A DNA stretch of 64,000 nucleotides from Peribacillus frigoritolerans (GCA_030562215.1 JAUPFL010000001.1:1042501-1106500), one strand, 5' to 3'. Positions 1 through 12,779 are shown, counted from the stretch's first letter. A program made the numbers and translations. Notes: generated by a model not told the origin, from the sequence alone.

Positions 1-532
<532 letters not shown>

Positions 533-598
533 AACGCTTTTAAAAAAATGAAATACCTTCTTATTATCTAGTTTTGAAGGAACAACGTTCCTCATATG

Positions 599-712
599 TT
601 TGGTGGCGATAGCGAAGAGGTCACACCCGTTCCCATTCCGAACACGGCAGTTAAGCTCTTCAGCGCCGATGGTAGTTGGGGTTTCCCCTGTGAGAGTAGG
701 ACGCCGCCAAGC
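599..712 (+). rRNA. rrf: 5S ribosomal RNA
   Basis: Begins TTTGGTGGCGATAGCG and ends GACGCCGCCAAGC, the usual Bacillus 5S ends. It is 114 nt, two shorter than the copy at 62382-62497. One G and one C are missing from the two arms of the same hairpin (GGGG/CCCC here against GGGGG/CCCCC there), so pairing is kept. Confidence 0.96.
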
Positions 713-718
713 CATTTA

Positions 719-748
719 AAAAGATCAGCCATCTGGCTGGTCTTTTTT
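719..748 (+). terminator. Rho-independent terminator of the rRNA operon
   Basis: An 8-bp stem GATCAGCC/GGCTGGTC with a 4-nt loop is followed by six T. It lies directly after the 5S gene and should end the rRNA transcript. The remaining bases up to csfB (749-921) show no other clear feature. Confidence 0.9.
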
Positions 749-921
749 GCTTAATGCAAAGAAAAATCATTGGATATAAAGGGATTATCAATTATGGAAA
801 CTTTTATAAAGACATACACGTATTGAAATTCTTCATCATACATTGTTAAAAGCATCCCCGGGTTCTCTTAAACTATTTAAATTAATGTATGCGAACAATG
901 GTTTTTGGGGAGAATGCAGGT

Positions 922-1140
922 ATGGAGGTGGAGATGTTGGGGACAACAACAACCAAAACAACGGCAGGGGAAACGTGCGCGGTTTGTGAACAAGTAAAAG
1001 GGATGGGTATACATCTATATACGACTTTTATTTGTGAGGAATGCGAAAGGGATATGATCGGGACGGATACGAACGATCCCAAGTACCAATATTACTTAAA
1101 GCAATTAAGAAAAATCACTAATCCTGAAATATTATCATGA
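922..1140 (+). CDS. csfB: Anti-sigma-G factor Gin (CsfB)
   Basis: A small zinc-binding protein that inhibits sigma-G (and sigma-E) during sporulation, preventing premature late forespore transcription. The 72-residue product has the family's treble pattern: CAVCEQVK followed by GIHLYT and FICEECER, giving two Cys-x2-Cys pairs. The ATG at 922 is preferred over the in-frame ATG at 889 because a GGGGAG ribosome site lies 9 nt upstream and because the B. subtilis protein is about 64 residues. In B. subtilis xpaC and yaaN follow; here yaaO is next. The function is known for the family and inferred here. Confidence 0.85.
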   Translation: MEVEMLGTTTTKTTAGETCAVCEQVKGMGIHLYTTFICEECERDMIGTDTNDPKYQYYLKQLRKITNPEILS

Positions 1141-1163
1141 AAAAATAGTTTGTGGAAAGTTAA

Positions 1164-1217
1164 AGAGTCAGAGAAAAAAAGAAATGTGTGTTTTTTTAGT
1201 CTCTGATTCTTTTTTTG
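1164..1217 (+). terminator. Terminator after csfB
   Basis: AGAGTCAGAGA pairs with TCTCTGATTCT (one G-T pair) across a long A/T-rich loop and is followed by seven T. It separates csfB from yaaO. The rest of the 240-bp gap (1218-1380) holds no other clear signal. Confidence 0.7.
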
Positions 1218-1380
1218 GTACTTTAGAAGAATGCTTGGCAACATGCTCCCATGTTTCTGTATGTTCCCTCCAAACAGACTGTTCAGTGATGCATAATTGC
1301 CTTTCTGTCGACGCAATATGAGATAAAATCGTACTTATTTGATAAAATGAAAAAATACTATGATATGAGGGAAGAGAAAA

Positions 1381-2835
1381 ATGAATCAATCACAAACACC
1401 GTTGTTCGATGCAATGAGTGCTTTTCATAGAAAAAGCCCCATATCCCTGCATGTCCCAGGGCATAAAAATGGATGGGTGTTTAATAAAAAGGGCCAAGCC
1501 TTATACAACCCCCTGCTTGGTATTGATGCCACGGAGATAAGCGGTTTAGATGACCTGCATGCTCCAGAGGGTGCCATTTTAAAGTCCGAGCAACTACTCG
1601 CTGATCTATATGGGGTAAAGCGGAGTTATTTTCTCGTTAATGGGTCAACCGTAGGCAACATTGCCATGATTCTTGCAACCTGCCGGGAAGGTGATAAGGT
1701 CCTTGTCCAAAGAAACTGCCATAAATCAATTTTACATGGATTGATGTTAGCGAATGTACAACCGGTTTTTTTACAACCAGATTATTATGAAAAATGGGGC
1801 ATTGCTGGTGGTATAGGATCAAATTTAATTGAAGGAGCCTTGAGTGTACATCCAGATGTAAAAGCCATCATTGTTACCTATCCTAATTATTATGGAATTG
1901 GTGAAGACTTGACGGAAATGGTAAGGCTCGCACATCAAAAGGGGATTCCTGTACTGGTGGACGAGGCACATGGCGCTCATTTTCAGTTAGGGAGTCCATT
2001 TCCCAAGTCGGCCATATTGTCAGGGGCAGACGCTGTTGTCCATTCAGCGCATAAAACACTGCCGGCGATGACGATGGGGTCATATCTTCATGTGAATTCA
2101 TCCTTGGTTGATGTCGATCAAGTATCATTCTATTTACAAATGCTTCAGTCGAGCAGCCCATCATACCCAATTATGGGTTCGCTCGACTTGGCGAGGGCCT
2201 ACTTAGCCGCTTTTACTTCAGAAGATAAAAGATCCCTTGTTGAAAAGATATCAGACTTCAGAGGAGAATTAGGAGCCCTCCAAACCGTAAGGGTGCTGGA
2301 GGCGCCACTAGGCACCTTGGCAGACCCGTTGAAAGTAGTCATTCAATCAACAAATGGTTTAAGCGGATTTGAGTTACAGCAGCTATGTGAAGCCGAAGGC
2401 ATTTTTACGGAATTGGCTGATCCTGATAATTTATTAATGATTTTACCCTTATTAAAAATAGGTACCGATTTTCCTTTTCATGAAATCGTACAAACTATAA
2501 AAAGTGCCACTGAAGACAGGACTGGAAACAAGGAAGCAGATCTTGGGGTCTTCTGGCCTGATGGAAGGTCAATGACAGGGCTTGAAATGCCCTACTCCGT
2601 CATGAAGCATAGTAAATCCAAACCTGTCGTATTAGGGAAAGCAGCCGGTGAGATATCTGCCGAGATGGTCATTCCTTATCCGCCGGGGATCCCTTTAATT
2701 ATGTCCGGGGAAATGATTACTCCTGAGCATATATCCAATTTACGGAGACTGCTGGAAATGGGATCAAGGTTTCATGGCGGTTCCTCCCTTTCAAACGGAG
2801 AATTGATTGTTTATGAAAGCGGGCAGACTGGTTAA
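1381..2835 (+). CDS. yaaO: Orn/Lys/Arg decarboxylase family protein YaaO
   Basis: A 484-residue PLP-dependent fold-type I enzyme of the basic amino-acid decarboxylase family, paralogous to arginine decarboxylase SpeA. Visible signatures are HVPGHK near residue 24, the cofactor-contacting DEAHGAH near 194-200 and the Schiff-base lysine in SAHKTLPAMT (Lys225). Length matches B. subtilis YaaO (about 480). The gene is intact. It ends about 40 bases before tmk and is probably cotranscribed with it. The substrate of YaaO itself is not established, so a specific decarboxylase activity should not be assumed. Confidence 0.88.
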   Translation: MNQSQTPLFDAMSAFHRKSPISLHVPGHKNGWVFNKKGQALYNPLLGIDATEISGLDDLHAPEGAILKSEQLLADLYGVKRSYFLVNGSTVGNIAMILATCREGDKVLVQRNCHKSILHGLMLANVQPVFLQPDYYEKWGIAGGIGSNLIEGALSVHPDVKAIIVTYPNYYGIGEDLTEMVRLAHQKGIPVLVDEAHGAHFQLGSPFPKSAILSGADAVVHSAHKTLPAMTMGSYLHVNSSLVDVDQVSFYLQMLQSSSPSYPIMGSLDLARAYLAAFTSEDKRSLVEKISDFRGELGALQTVRVLEAPLGTLADPLKVVIQSTNGLSGFELQQLCEAEGIFTELADPDNLLMILPLLKIGTDFPFHEIVQTIKSATEDRTGNKEADLGVFWPDGRSMTGLEMPYSVMKHSKSKPVVLGKAAGEISAEMVIPYPPGIPLIMSGEMITPEHISNLRRLLEMGSRFHGGSSLSNGELIVYESGQTG

Positions 2836-2874
2836 AATGATATACTACAAACAAAGAACCTTGGAGGTACATCG

Positions 2875-3513
2875 ATGAAACGTGGTATTTTTATAACAAT
2901 GGAAGGGCCTGAGGGTGCCGGGAAAACAACCATTACCCAAATGCTTGGCAAGGCTCTGCAGCAAGAAGGCTATCAAGTTCTATTAACCCGTGAGCCAGGG
3001 GAGTTCCCATTTCGGAGCAAATTAGGGAAGTGATTCTTAATAAAGATAATACAGCCATGGACTCGAGGACAGAGGCTTTATTATACGCAGCAGCAAGGCG
3101 TCAGCATTTAGTGGAAGTGGTCATGCCTGAGTTGGAACGAGGGGGAATTGTCCTCTGTGACCGATTTATAGATAGCTCGTTAGCCTATCAGGGTCATGCA
3201 AGGGGTTTGGATATAGAAGAAGTTTACAATATCAATAAATTTGCAATTGGAGATATGATGCCAGATGCCACGCTCTTTTTGACATCGACCCAGAGGAGGG
3301 ATTGAGACGTATCCAGTCCAATGGGGAACGGGAAGTGAACCGGCTGGATCTTGAAGCCCTTGACTTCCATAAAAAGTTTGTGAGGGGTATCAGTTCATTA
3401 TAAATAGATGGAAAGACCGTTTCATTATCGTGGATGCAGGCCGGACAATAGATGAAGTCTTTGAGGAAACGAAAGCCAGCTTGTTGGATTTTTTAGCGAA
3501 AGCGGGAAACTGA
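2875..3513 (+). CDS. tmk: Thymidylate kinase (three frameshifts)
   Basis: Phosphorylates dTMP to dTDP for DNA synthesis. The ATG follows TTGGAGGT and opens with the P-loop [10 protein letters not shown] (residues 10-19) and the REPGG loop; FDR-type residues appear as [13 protein letters not shown]. The frame is broken three times: a G lost near 2998, a G lost near 3281 (TTTTTGACATC should read TTTTTGGACATC) and an A lost near 3372. Restoring them gives 213 residues, the usual length. tmk is essential, so assembly error is the likely cause. It is followed by darA, as in B. subtilis. Confidence 0.9.
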
Positions 3514-3521
3514 ATATATAG

Positions 3522-3944
<423 letters not shown>

Positions 3945-3968
3945 CGGTTTGTTTCAGGGAGGTTCATT

Positions 3969-4409
3969 ATGAAAATCAACCATGATATCCCTATAAAGCT
4001 GGATAAATCGCGTCAGGATGCCAAACAATTTCAAACTGGAAATGGCAGATTTCAACAAATGGTCCAGACACAGGATCAAAAGATGCAAATCCAAACATTA
4101 AACCGTTTGATAGGCGATATTGAAGGGGCGGGTCAGCGTTTAGTAAGGTCACGTACTTTTAGGGAATTGGCAAAATATAAAGCATTGGTGAAACGGTTTG
4201 TTAAAGAAGCGGTCGAATATGGACTGGAACTGAAGCAATCCACGAGCTGGAACGAATATGGACAGAGCCGGCCATTGAAAACCGTGGAAACGATAGATGC
4301 AAGATTAGTTGAGTTAAGCGAGGAAATTCTTAGTAAAGAGAAAAGTTCGCTTGAAATATTGGAAATGATTGGTGAGATTAAAGGTCTTCTGATTAATTTA
4401 TATACTTAA
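3969..4409 (+). CDS. yaaR: YaaR family protein (DUF327)
   Basis: A 146-residue, charged, predicted mostly helical cytoplasmic protein with the same position and size as B. subtilis YaaR, between darA and holB. A good GGGAGG ribosome site lies upstream of the ATG. No catalytic motif, signal peptide or membrane segment is visible; the sequence is rich in Gln, Lys and Glu and ends in a likely helix. The biological role is not known. Identification rests on length, composition and synteny. Confidence 0.85.
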   Translation: MKINHDIPIKLDKSRQDAKQFQTGNGRFQQMVQTQDQKMQIQTLNRLIGDIEGAGQRLVRSRTFRELAKYKALVKRFVKEAVEYGLELKQSTSWNEYGQSRPLKTVETIDARLVELSEEILSKEKSSLEILEMIGEIKGLLINLYT

Positions 4410-4417
4410 GTGAGTTG

Positions 4418-5422
4418 ATGGTTTTGGATAAAACATGGCAGGACATGAGTGAAATTCAGCCGCAGGTAATGACGATGCTGCAAAATAGCATAACGAAAAA
4501 CAGGGTGGCTCATGCGTATTTATTTGAAGGGGAAAAAGGGACAGGTAAGCAAGACATAAGCATTGCCTTTGCCAAAAGCTTACTTTGTGAAGCCCCGACA
4601 GCAGGTTATGAGCCATGCGAATTTTGTCGGAATTGCAAACGGATTTCAAGTGGGAATCATCCTGATGTCCATTTGATAGAAAAGGACGGCCTCTCAATAA
4701 AGAAAGAACAAATCAAGGGACTTCAGGAAGAATTTTCGAAAAAAGCGTAGAGGCAGATCGGAAGGTTTATATGATTGCCGATGCTGACAAAATGTCGGTG
4801 GGGGCAGCCAACAGTCTATTGAAATTTTTAGAAGAACCTTCGGCTGATACTGTAGCAATATTGATGACCGAACAGCTTCAGAGGATTCTTCCGACTATAT
4901 TATCAAGGTGCCAAGTGATTTCGTTCAAGCCATTATCTCCGGAGAATGTAAAACGGAAGCTGATGGAACAGGAGTTAGAACCGCAGCTGGCCTCGGTTAT
5001 CGCCCACATAACACAGAATGTGGAAGCTGGAATCGAGCTTAGCCATGATGAATGGTTTGTACAAGCTCAAAAAATAGTGGTAAAATTATATGAAGTGTTA
5101 AAACTTAATTCCTTGAAGGCAATGCTGTATCTTCAGACGGATTGGTTCACACACTTTAAAGAAAGAGAACAGGTTGACAGAGGTCTTGATTTGTTACTTC
5201 TTATATATAAGGATTTATTATACATTCAGTTGGACAAAAAGGACTTCGTTGTGTTCCAGAATAAACTGAAGGAATTTGAAACTCACGCTCTTCATCTTTC
5301 CCCAAGACGCCTTGCTGAACATATGGGTTGCATTTTGGAAGCAAAAAAGGAAGCTGATGTCCAACACGAATCCACAGCTGTTGATGGAACAGCTTGTGCT
5401 GAATTTGCAGGAGGGATCATGA
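4418..5422 (+). CDS. holB: DNA polymerase III delta' subunit (two frameshifts)
   Basis: Clamp-loader subunit delta'. The N-terminal AAA+ region has HAYLFEGEKGTGK (P-loop-like, degenerate as in the family), a zinc module CEFCRNCKR and the SLLKFLEEP and SRCQ motifs. One A is missing from the run at about 4740 (KKA-stop should read KKSVEADRK) and two A at about 5343-5348, after which the C-terminal NTNPQLLMEQLVLNLQEGS reads cleanly. The repaired protein has 335 residues. The stop lies one base before the ricT start, indicating coupling. The gene is essential, so the breaks are probably errors. Confidence 0.9.
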
Positions 5423-5423
5423 T

Positions 5424-6254
5424 TTGTATGATGTTGTAGGTGTCCGTTTTAAAAAGGCGGGCAAAATATACTACTTCGATCCGGGTGAATTCGCTATTCC
5501 TAAGGACGATTTTGTAATAGTGGAGACTGTCCGCGGTGTTGAATTCGGTAAAGTCGTTACAGCCCGTAAACAAGTAGATGAAAACGATGTTGTCCTGCCA
5601 TTGAAAAAAGTACTTCGAGTCGCTGATGCAAAAGATAAGCTGATTGTAGACGAGAACAAGGCGGCTGCAGAAGAGGCTTACACTATATGTTGTCAAAAGG
5701 TTGTGGAGCATAAGCTGGATATGAAGCTGGTTGATGTGTCATATACTTTCGACAGAAATAAAGTCGTGTTTTATTTTACAGCGGATGGTCGCGTGGATTT
5801 CCGTGATTTAGTCAAAGATTTAGCTGCCATATTCAGAACTCGCATAGAACTGCGCCAAATCGGGGTAAGGGATGAGGCAAAGATGCTTGGTGGCATCGGA
5901 CCTTGTGGCAGAATGCTTTGTTGCTCCACATTTCTTGGAGATTTTGAACCGGTTTCCATCAAAATGGCGAAGGATCAGAATTTATCATTAAACCCTACAA
6001 AAATCTCAGGTTTATGCGGTCGATTGATGTGCTGTCTGAAATATGAAAATGATGAGTATGAAAGTGCGAAGGAAATGCTTCCTGATTTAGGTGAAATGAT
6101 TAATACGCCTGGTGGCAAAGGCAAGGTAGTGGGGCTTAATATTCTAGAACGCGTACTTCAGATTGAACTAATCGGGCAAGAAAGAGTATTAGAGTATACT
6201 CTAGATGAGATTCTAAAAGAGGGAGCCGTTTCTATTCAAGCCACAGATTATTAA
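5424..6254 (+). CDS. ricT: RicT (YaaT), Y-complex subunit, PSP1 domain protein
   Basis: Part of the RicA-RicF-RicT iron-sulfur complex, which in B. subtilis promotes RNase Y-dependent mRNA maturation and affects sporulation, competence and biofilm formation. The 276-residue protein contains the PSP1 domain with the cysteine cluster [14 protein letters not shown] followed by [16 protein letters not shown], which supplies cluster ligands. It starts with TTG at 5424, 8 nt after GGAGGG, immediately after the holB stop. The gene is intact and one of the best-conserved proteins here. Confidence 0.93.
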   Translation: MYDVVGVRFKKAGKIYYFDPGEFAIPKDDFVIVETVRGVEFGKVVTARKQVDENDVVLPLKKVLRVADAKDKLIVDENKAAAEEAYTICCQKVVEHKLDMKLVDVSYTFDRNKVVFYFTADGRVDFRDLVKDLAAIFRTRIELRQIGVRDEAKMLGGIGPCGRMLCCSTFLGDFEPVSIKMAKDQNLSLNPTKISGLCGRLMCCLKYENDEYESAKEMLPDLGEMINTPGGKGKVVGLNILERVLQIELIGQERVLEYTLDEILKEGAVSIQATDY

Positions 6255-6268
6255 GGTGGTGGGAGAGC

Positions 6269-6642
6269 GTGGATAAGAAAGATATTTTTGAGTCGGTGAC
6301 CAATATGGAAACCCAGATAGGCCAATTATATAAGCAGCTTGGAGAATTGAAGCAGAACTTAGCTGAAATCCTTGAGGAAAATCAGTCGCTCAAGCTGGAG
6401 AACGAGCATTTGCGCCATCGGTTGGGCCTTGTGGAAGTCGAAAGTGCGCCTGCTGCAGTAAAGGTCAAACAAAAAGTGAAAAACCGTACTGCTAGTGCGG
6501 AAAAGGTTATGGATATCGGGGAAGGCTATGATAATTTAGCCCGTATCTATCAAGAAGGCTTTCATATTTGCAATCTGCATTTTGGCAGTTTACGAAAAGA
6601 AGGGGATTGCCTGTTCTGTTTATCTTTTTAAACAAGAAGTGA
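6269..6642 (+). CDS. yabA: Replication initiation control protein YabA
   Basis: Negative regulator of chromosome replication initiation that bridges DnaA and the sliding clamp DnaN. Residues 1-60 form a leucine-zipper-like coiled coil for tetramerisation. The C-terminal zinc domain shows HICNLHFG followed by KEGDCLFC. It starts at GTG 6269 after a GGTGGTGGGAG ribosome site. As written the frame stops after LSF at 6631; one extra T in the preceding T run would extend it to the family ending LSFLNKK with a stop at 6640-6642, so a homopolymer loss is likely. Confidence 0.9.
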
Positions 6643-6713
6643 TAATGGATAATATAAAAGATGTTCCATCTCTTTTACGTGATAGATAGACCGTTTACAA
6701 TATATAGTGATTC

Positions 6714-6748
6714 GGGGTCTGACGCATACTATGAGTCAGACCCCTTTT
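6714..6748 (+). terminator. Terminator after yabA
   Basis: A perfect 10-bp stem GGGGTCTGAC/GTCAGACCCC with an 11-nt loop is followed by TTTT. It probably ends the tmk-to-yabA transcript; trmN6 begins about 70 nt later. Confidence 0.88.
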
Positions 6749-6818
6749 GTACGATAGTGATGTAGAAGCATGGTCCCTAAACATGCTTTTTCCATACATG
6801 ATTAGGAGGGTAACAGCA

Positions 6819-7560
6819 ATGGTAGAACTTAATGGAGATGAGCGCCTGGATTATCTATTGGCTGAGAATTTAAGGATCATCCAGAGCCCATCGGTGTTCT
6901 CTTTTCATTAGATGCCGTTTTATTATCAAGGTTCGTGAATGTACCGATCCAAAAAGGGAAAATTGTCGATCTTTGCTCGGGCAATGGGGTCATACCTTTG
7001 CTGCTGAGTACAAGAACGAAAGGGACAATTACCGGTGTTGAAATTCAAGAGCGGTTATATGACATGGCCCAGAGGAGCATGGACTATAATGGTGTATCCT
7101 CCCAAATCGAGATGATTCATGGAGATATAAAAGAAATTCCAAAACAGATAGGGTATAGCAAATATGATGTCGTTACTTGCAATCCACCCTATTTCCCGAC
7201 GCCATCCATCGAGGAAATTAACAAAAATGAGCACTTTGCAATTGCCCGACATGAAATAATGTGTAATCTTGAGGACGTCATGCGTGTTTCAAGCCAGTTG
7301 CTGCGTCAAGGTGGGAAAGCCGCATTCGTTCATAGACCGGGCCGTCTGATGGATATCCTGCATTTTATGAGGATGTACAGAATTGAACCGAAGCGACTGC
7401 AATTCGTTTATCCAAAAAGTTCAAAAGAAGCGAATACGATTCTCATAGAAGGGATAAAGGACGGCAACCCTGATTTAAAGATTCTTCCCCGCTTGTTGTA
7501 TATAATGATCAAAATGAGTATAATCCGGAAATCAGAAGGATTCTATATGGAGAGGAATAA
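6819..7560 (+). CDS. trmN6: tRNA1(Val) A37 N6-methyltransferase family protein YabB (two frameshifts)
   Basis: A SAM-dependent methyltransferase of the TrmN6/YfiC type, expected to modify adenine 37 of tRNA. The SAM site is seen as [14 protein letters not shown] and the catalytic motif as TCNPPYF (the NPPY of N6-adenine methylases). Starting at ATG 6819 with GGAGGG upstream, the frame breaks near 6902 (one T lost in TTTT) and near 7498 (one T lost in TATATAT). Repair gives 247 residues ending [10 protein letters not shown], the length of B. subtilis YabB. It overlaps yazA by 14 bases. Confidence 0.88.
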
Positions 7561-7807
7561 GCATTATTTTTATGTTTTAGAATGCAGGGACGGCAGCTAT
7601 TATGCTGGGTATACCAATGATTTGCTCCGTAGGATTGACGCTCATAATCAAGGCAGGGGTGCTAAGTATACACGAGGCCGGACCCCGGTTGAACTCATTT
7701 ATCATGAAATATTCGAAACACGGACATTGGCCATGCAGGCTGAATATAAATTCAAGCAATTAACAAGAAAACAAAAGCAAAAGTGGATGGCAAAGGAGGA
7801 TACATGA
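7547..7807 (+). CDS. yazA: GIY-YIG domain protein YazA
   Basis: A stand-alone GIY-YIG nuclease-superfamily domain of the UPF0213 family, 86 residues. The motif appears as [18 protein letters not shown] with a conserved Arg in the helix ([20 protein letters not shown]) and the metal-ligand Glu in AMQAEYKFK. Start ATG 7547 lies within the end of trmN6, suggesting translational coupling. Its biological role is unknown; nuclease activity is inferred only from the fold. The B. subtilis protein is about 13 residues longer at the C-terminus. Confidence 0.85.
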   Translation: MERNKHYFYVLECRDGSYYAGYTNDLLRRIDAHNQGRGAKYTRGRTPVELIYHEIFETRTLAMQAEYKFKQLTRKQKQKWMAKEDT

Positions 7808-7808
7808 T

Positions 7809-8690
7809 ATGTGGCAGCAAAAGAGTTTTGAAAAAGAAGGATTGGAGCCGGCTCTGTATCTGGTTCCTACACCGATAGGCAACCTTGAGGATATGAGTTT
7901 CCGGGCTTTAAGAATTTTAAAGGAAGCGGATGTCATTGCTGCTGAGGACACGCGAAATACGAAGAAATTATGCAACTACTTTGAAATTTCGACACCTATC
8001 GTAAGTTACCATGAACATAATAAGGAATATAGCGGGAAGCAAATGCTTGAGAGGCTTCGATCTGGAGAGGTCATTGCATTGGTAAGTGATGCTGGCTTGC
8101 CGACGATATCCGACCCGGGATATGAACTGGTCAAAGATGCCATTGCCGAACAGTTTAAAGTCATTCCGTTGCCGGGGGCCAATGCTGCATTAACTGCATT
8201 GATTGCATCTGGGCTGGCTCCCCAGCCTTTTTACTTCTATGGTTTTCTACAACGGGGAGCGAAGGAAAAAAAGCAGGAACTGGAAAAATTAAAAAAAATG
8301 GAATCAACTTGGATCGTTTATGAATCGCCACATCGTTTGAAAGAAACATTGAAACATATGCATGAAATTTTAGGTGACCGTCGTATAGTATTATGCCGCG
8401 AATTAACCAAGAAATTTGAAGAGTTCATTCGAGGGACTGTTAGTGAAGCATTGACATGGGCGGTGGAATCCGAAATTCGGGGTGAGTTCTGTTTGATAAT
8501 AGAAGGCGGGCAATGGTCGGAGGATGAATCGGAAGAAGCTTGGTGGATGGCCCTTGATATCGTCGGTCATGTTAATCATTATATAGAAACCAAGCAGTTC
8601 AGTTCAAAGGACGCAATCAAGCAGGTCGCAAAAGATCGCAATATGCAAAAACGAGATGTATATCAAGCGTTTCACATTGATATACAATAA
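7809..8690 (+). CDS. rsmI: 16S rRNA (cytidine1402-2'-O)-methyltransferase
   Basis: Methylates the 2'-OH of C1402 in 16S rRNA, in the decoding centre. The 293-residue protein is a tetrapyrrole-methylase-fold enzyme: YLVPTPIGNLEDMSFRAL and AEDTRNTKKL near the N-terminus, VSDAGLPTISDPG and PLPGANAALTALIASG in the SAM-binding core, and ELTKKFEEFIRG later. Start ATG 7809 is 8-9 nt downstream of AAAGGAGG, just after the yazA stop. It is the last gene of the trmN6-yazA-rsmI group and the frame is intact. Confidence 0.95.
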   Translation: MWQQKSFEKEGLEPALYLVPTPIGNLEDMSFRALRILKEADVIAAEDTRNTKKLCNYFEISTPIVSYHEHNKEYSGKQMLERLRSGEVIALVSDAGLPTISDPGYELVKDAIAEQFKVIPLPGANAALTALIASGLAPQPFYFYGFLQRGAKEKKQELEKLKKMESTWIVYESPHRLKETLKHMHEILGDRRIVLCRELTKKFEEFIRGTVSEALTWAVESEIRGEFCLIIEGGQWSEDESEEAWWMALDIVGHVNHYIETKQFSSKDAIKQVAKDRNMQKRDVYQAFHIDIQ

Positions 8691-8697
8691 TAAGCAT

Positions 8698-8728
8698 AAA
8701 AAAAACTTCCGGAGACCGGAAGTTTTTT
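8698..8728. terminator. Bidirectional terminator between rsmI and abrB
   Basis: AAAAAACTTCCGG pairs with CCGGAAGTTTTTT around a short GAGA-type loop. A and T tracts flank the stem on both sides, so it can serve both the rsmI transcript and the convergent abrB transcript. Confidence 0.9.
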
Positions 8729-8734
8729 ATCATT

Positions 8735-9018
8735 TTATTTAGAAGCAGTGAAGTTTTGTTGAATTTCTTGAATAAGTAATTCTGCACCTTCACGGCTAAG
8801 AATCAATTTACCATTGGCAAGTGTAAGGTTGTTATCGGAAACTTCACCTGTAACTTGGCAAGTCATGTTTGGTTTGTATTTTTCAAGATGATGCGCTCAT
8901 CATCAACATAGATTTCAAGAGCGTCTTTCTCAGCGATACCCAATGTACGACGAAGTTCGATTGGAATAACCACCCGGCCTAACTCATCAACTTTACGAAC
9001 AATACCTGTAGATTTCAT
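8735..9018 (-). CDS. abrB: Transition-state regulator AbrB (one frameshift)
   Basis: A global DNA-binding repressor of post-exponential genes. Read on the minus strand, the swapped-hairpin AbrB/SpoVT domain is clear: MKSTGIVRKVDELGRVVIPI then ELRRTLGIAEKDALEIYVDD. One A is missing in the A run (genomic T run 8879-8883), after which the C-terminal multimerisation region resumes with CQVTGEVSDNNLTLA and ends FTASK. The repaired length is 94 residues, as in B. subtilis. It faces rsmI and is divergent from metS. Confidence 0.92.
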
Positions 9019-9101
9019 TTTAAAAATTCTCCTCTCAGTTACAATCTAGTACCCTATTTCTATTTTTTTCGCCATTATTCGACAAATTTTTTTATAAATT
9101 T

Positions 9102-9130
9102 ATAATACCAGCCATTCCCAAATTCGTCAA
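9102..9130 (-). promoter_or_regulatory. Sigma-A promoter of abrB
   Basis: On the minus strand TTGACG and TATTAT are separated by exactly 17 bp, about 80 bp upstream of the abrB start. Only one position in each hexamer differs from consensus. AbrB autorepression and Spo0A repression are known at this locus in B. subtilis; I did not identify operators with certainty. Confidence 0.75.
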
Positions 9131-11607
<2,477 letters not shown>

Positions 11608-11612
11608 ACATG

Positions 11613-11655
11613 AAAACATAAAGGTGTTTCATATGAAACATTTTTATGTTTTTTT
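11613..11655 (+). terminator. Terminator after metS
   Basis: GAAAACATAAAGGTGTTTCAT folds back on ATGAAACATTTTTATGTTTTT, giving a long A/T-rich hairpin followed by T. It begins 5 bases after the metS stop. Confidence 0.8.
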
Positions 11656-11812
11656 CTTTATCTTTTGGAAAAAGTAACGTAATATAGGTTTGTTTTTGGT
11701 TCTACATTTATTTGTAGGGCATATAGGCTCCTTTGTAATCTGTTTGTTACCTAAATGTGAAACATAAAACTTTCATTTTTTTATAAAATAGTGCTAGAAA
11801 GGAAGAAAAATA

Positions 11813-12580
11813 ATGTTATTTGACACACATGTACATGTAAATGCGGAACAATTCAACGAGGATCTCGAAGACGTAATAGAAAGAGCTAAGGAAGCAGGGG
11901 TCAATAATATGGTAGTCGTTGGTTTTGACCGGCCCACCATTATAAGGGCAATGGAATTAATAGAAGCTTATGATTTCATGTATGCCGCAGTCGGATGGCA
12001 TCCTGTGGATGCTATAGATATGACAGAAGAGGACTTACAATGGATCGAGGAATTATCCAATCATCCAAAGGTTGTGGCCATTGGTGAGATGGGCCTGGAC
12101 TATCATTGGGATAAATCTCCGAAAGATGTTCAAATGGAGGTGTTCAGGAAGCAAATCCGATTGGCAAAAAAGGTGGGGCTGCCCATTATCATCCATAATC
12201 GGGAAGCGACCGCGGATATCGTGAACATTCTAAAGGAAGAAGAGGCATCAAGGGTTGGAGGCATCATGCATTGCTTTAGCGGAAGTGCAGAAACGGCTTT
12301 GGAGTGCATCAATATGAATTTTTATATTTCATTGGGTGGTCCTGTGACCTTCAAGAATGCAAAAAAACCAAAGGAAGTGGCAGCAGCCGTACCTTTAGAC
12401 CGTTTACTGATTGAGACCGATTGCCCTTACTTGGCTCCCCATCCTTATAGAGGGAAGCGTAATGAACCTTCATATGTGAAACTTGTTGCTGAACAAATTG
12501 CAGAAATCAAACAACTTACAATAGAGGAAGTTTCCCAGGCGACAACGGAAAATGCCAAGAAATTATTCGGCATTAACTGA
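11813..12580 (+). CDS. tatD: TatD family metal-dependent deoxyribonuclease
   Basis: A 255-residue TIM-barrel metallohydrolase of the TatD family (B. subtilis YabD), a 3'-5' exonuclease class linked to DNA repair and turnover. Metal ligands are visible as FDTHVHVN (His-x-His at residues 4-6), the GEMGLDYHWD Glu, IIHNREA and MHCFSG histidines, and the late ETDCPYLAPHP aspartate. It has its own gap upstream, where TAAAAT near 11787 may be a -10 element. The frame is intact. Confidence 0.93.
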   Translation: MLFDTHVHVNAEQFNEDLEDVIERAKEAGVNNMVVVGFDRPTIIRAMELIEAYDFMYAAVGWHPVDAIDMTEEDLQWIEELSNHPKVVAIGEMGLDYHWDKSPKDVQMEVFRKQIRLAKKVGLPIIIHNREATADIVNILKEEEASRVGGIMHCFSGSAETALECINMNFYISLGGPVTFKNAKKPKEVAAAVPLDRLLIETDCPYLAPHPYRGKRNEPSYVKLVAEQIAEIKQLTIEEVSQATTENAKKLFGIN

Positions 12581-12749
12581 CATTTTTTTTACAATATCTC
12601 CCGGGATTTGCTAGCTAAAATCGCACTTTTTTAAGGTTTCTACAAATCTCACTCCAACTATAGGCTTATTATGTCGAGAAGTCGCCCTTTCCTTTTCAAT
12701 ATGGAATATGCATAATAGGTAGTAATTTCCTGAATGAGAAGTGAATGGG

Positions 12750-12779
12750 TTGACAGCTTGATAACTAAGTCTATATAAT
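12750..12779 (+). promoter_or_regulatory. Sigma-A promoter of yabE
   Basis: Consensus TTGACA and TATAAT hexamers with an 18-bp spacer, about 40 bp upstream of the yabE start codon. The short leader then carries GGAGGAAGGAGGAG. Confidence 0.8.
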
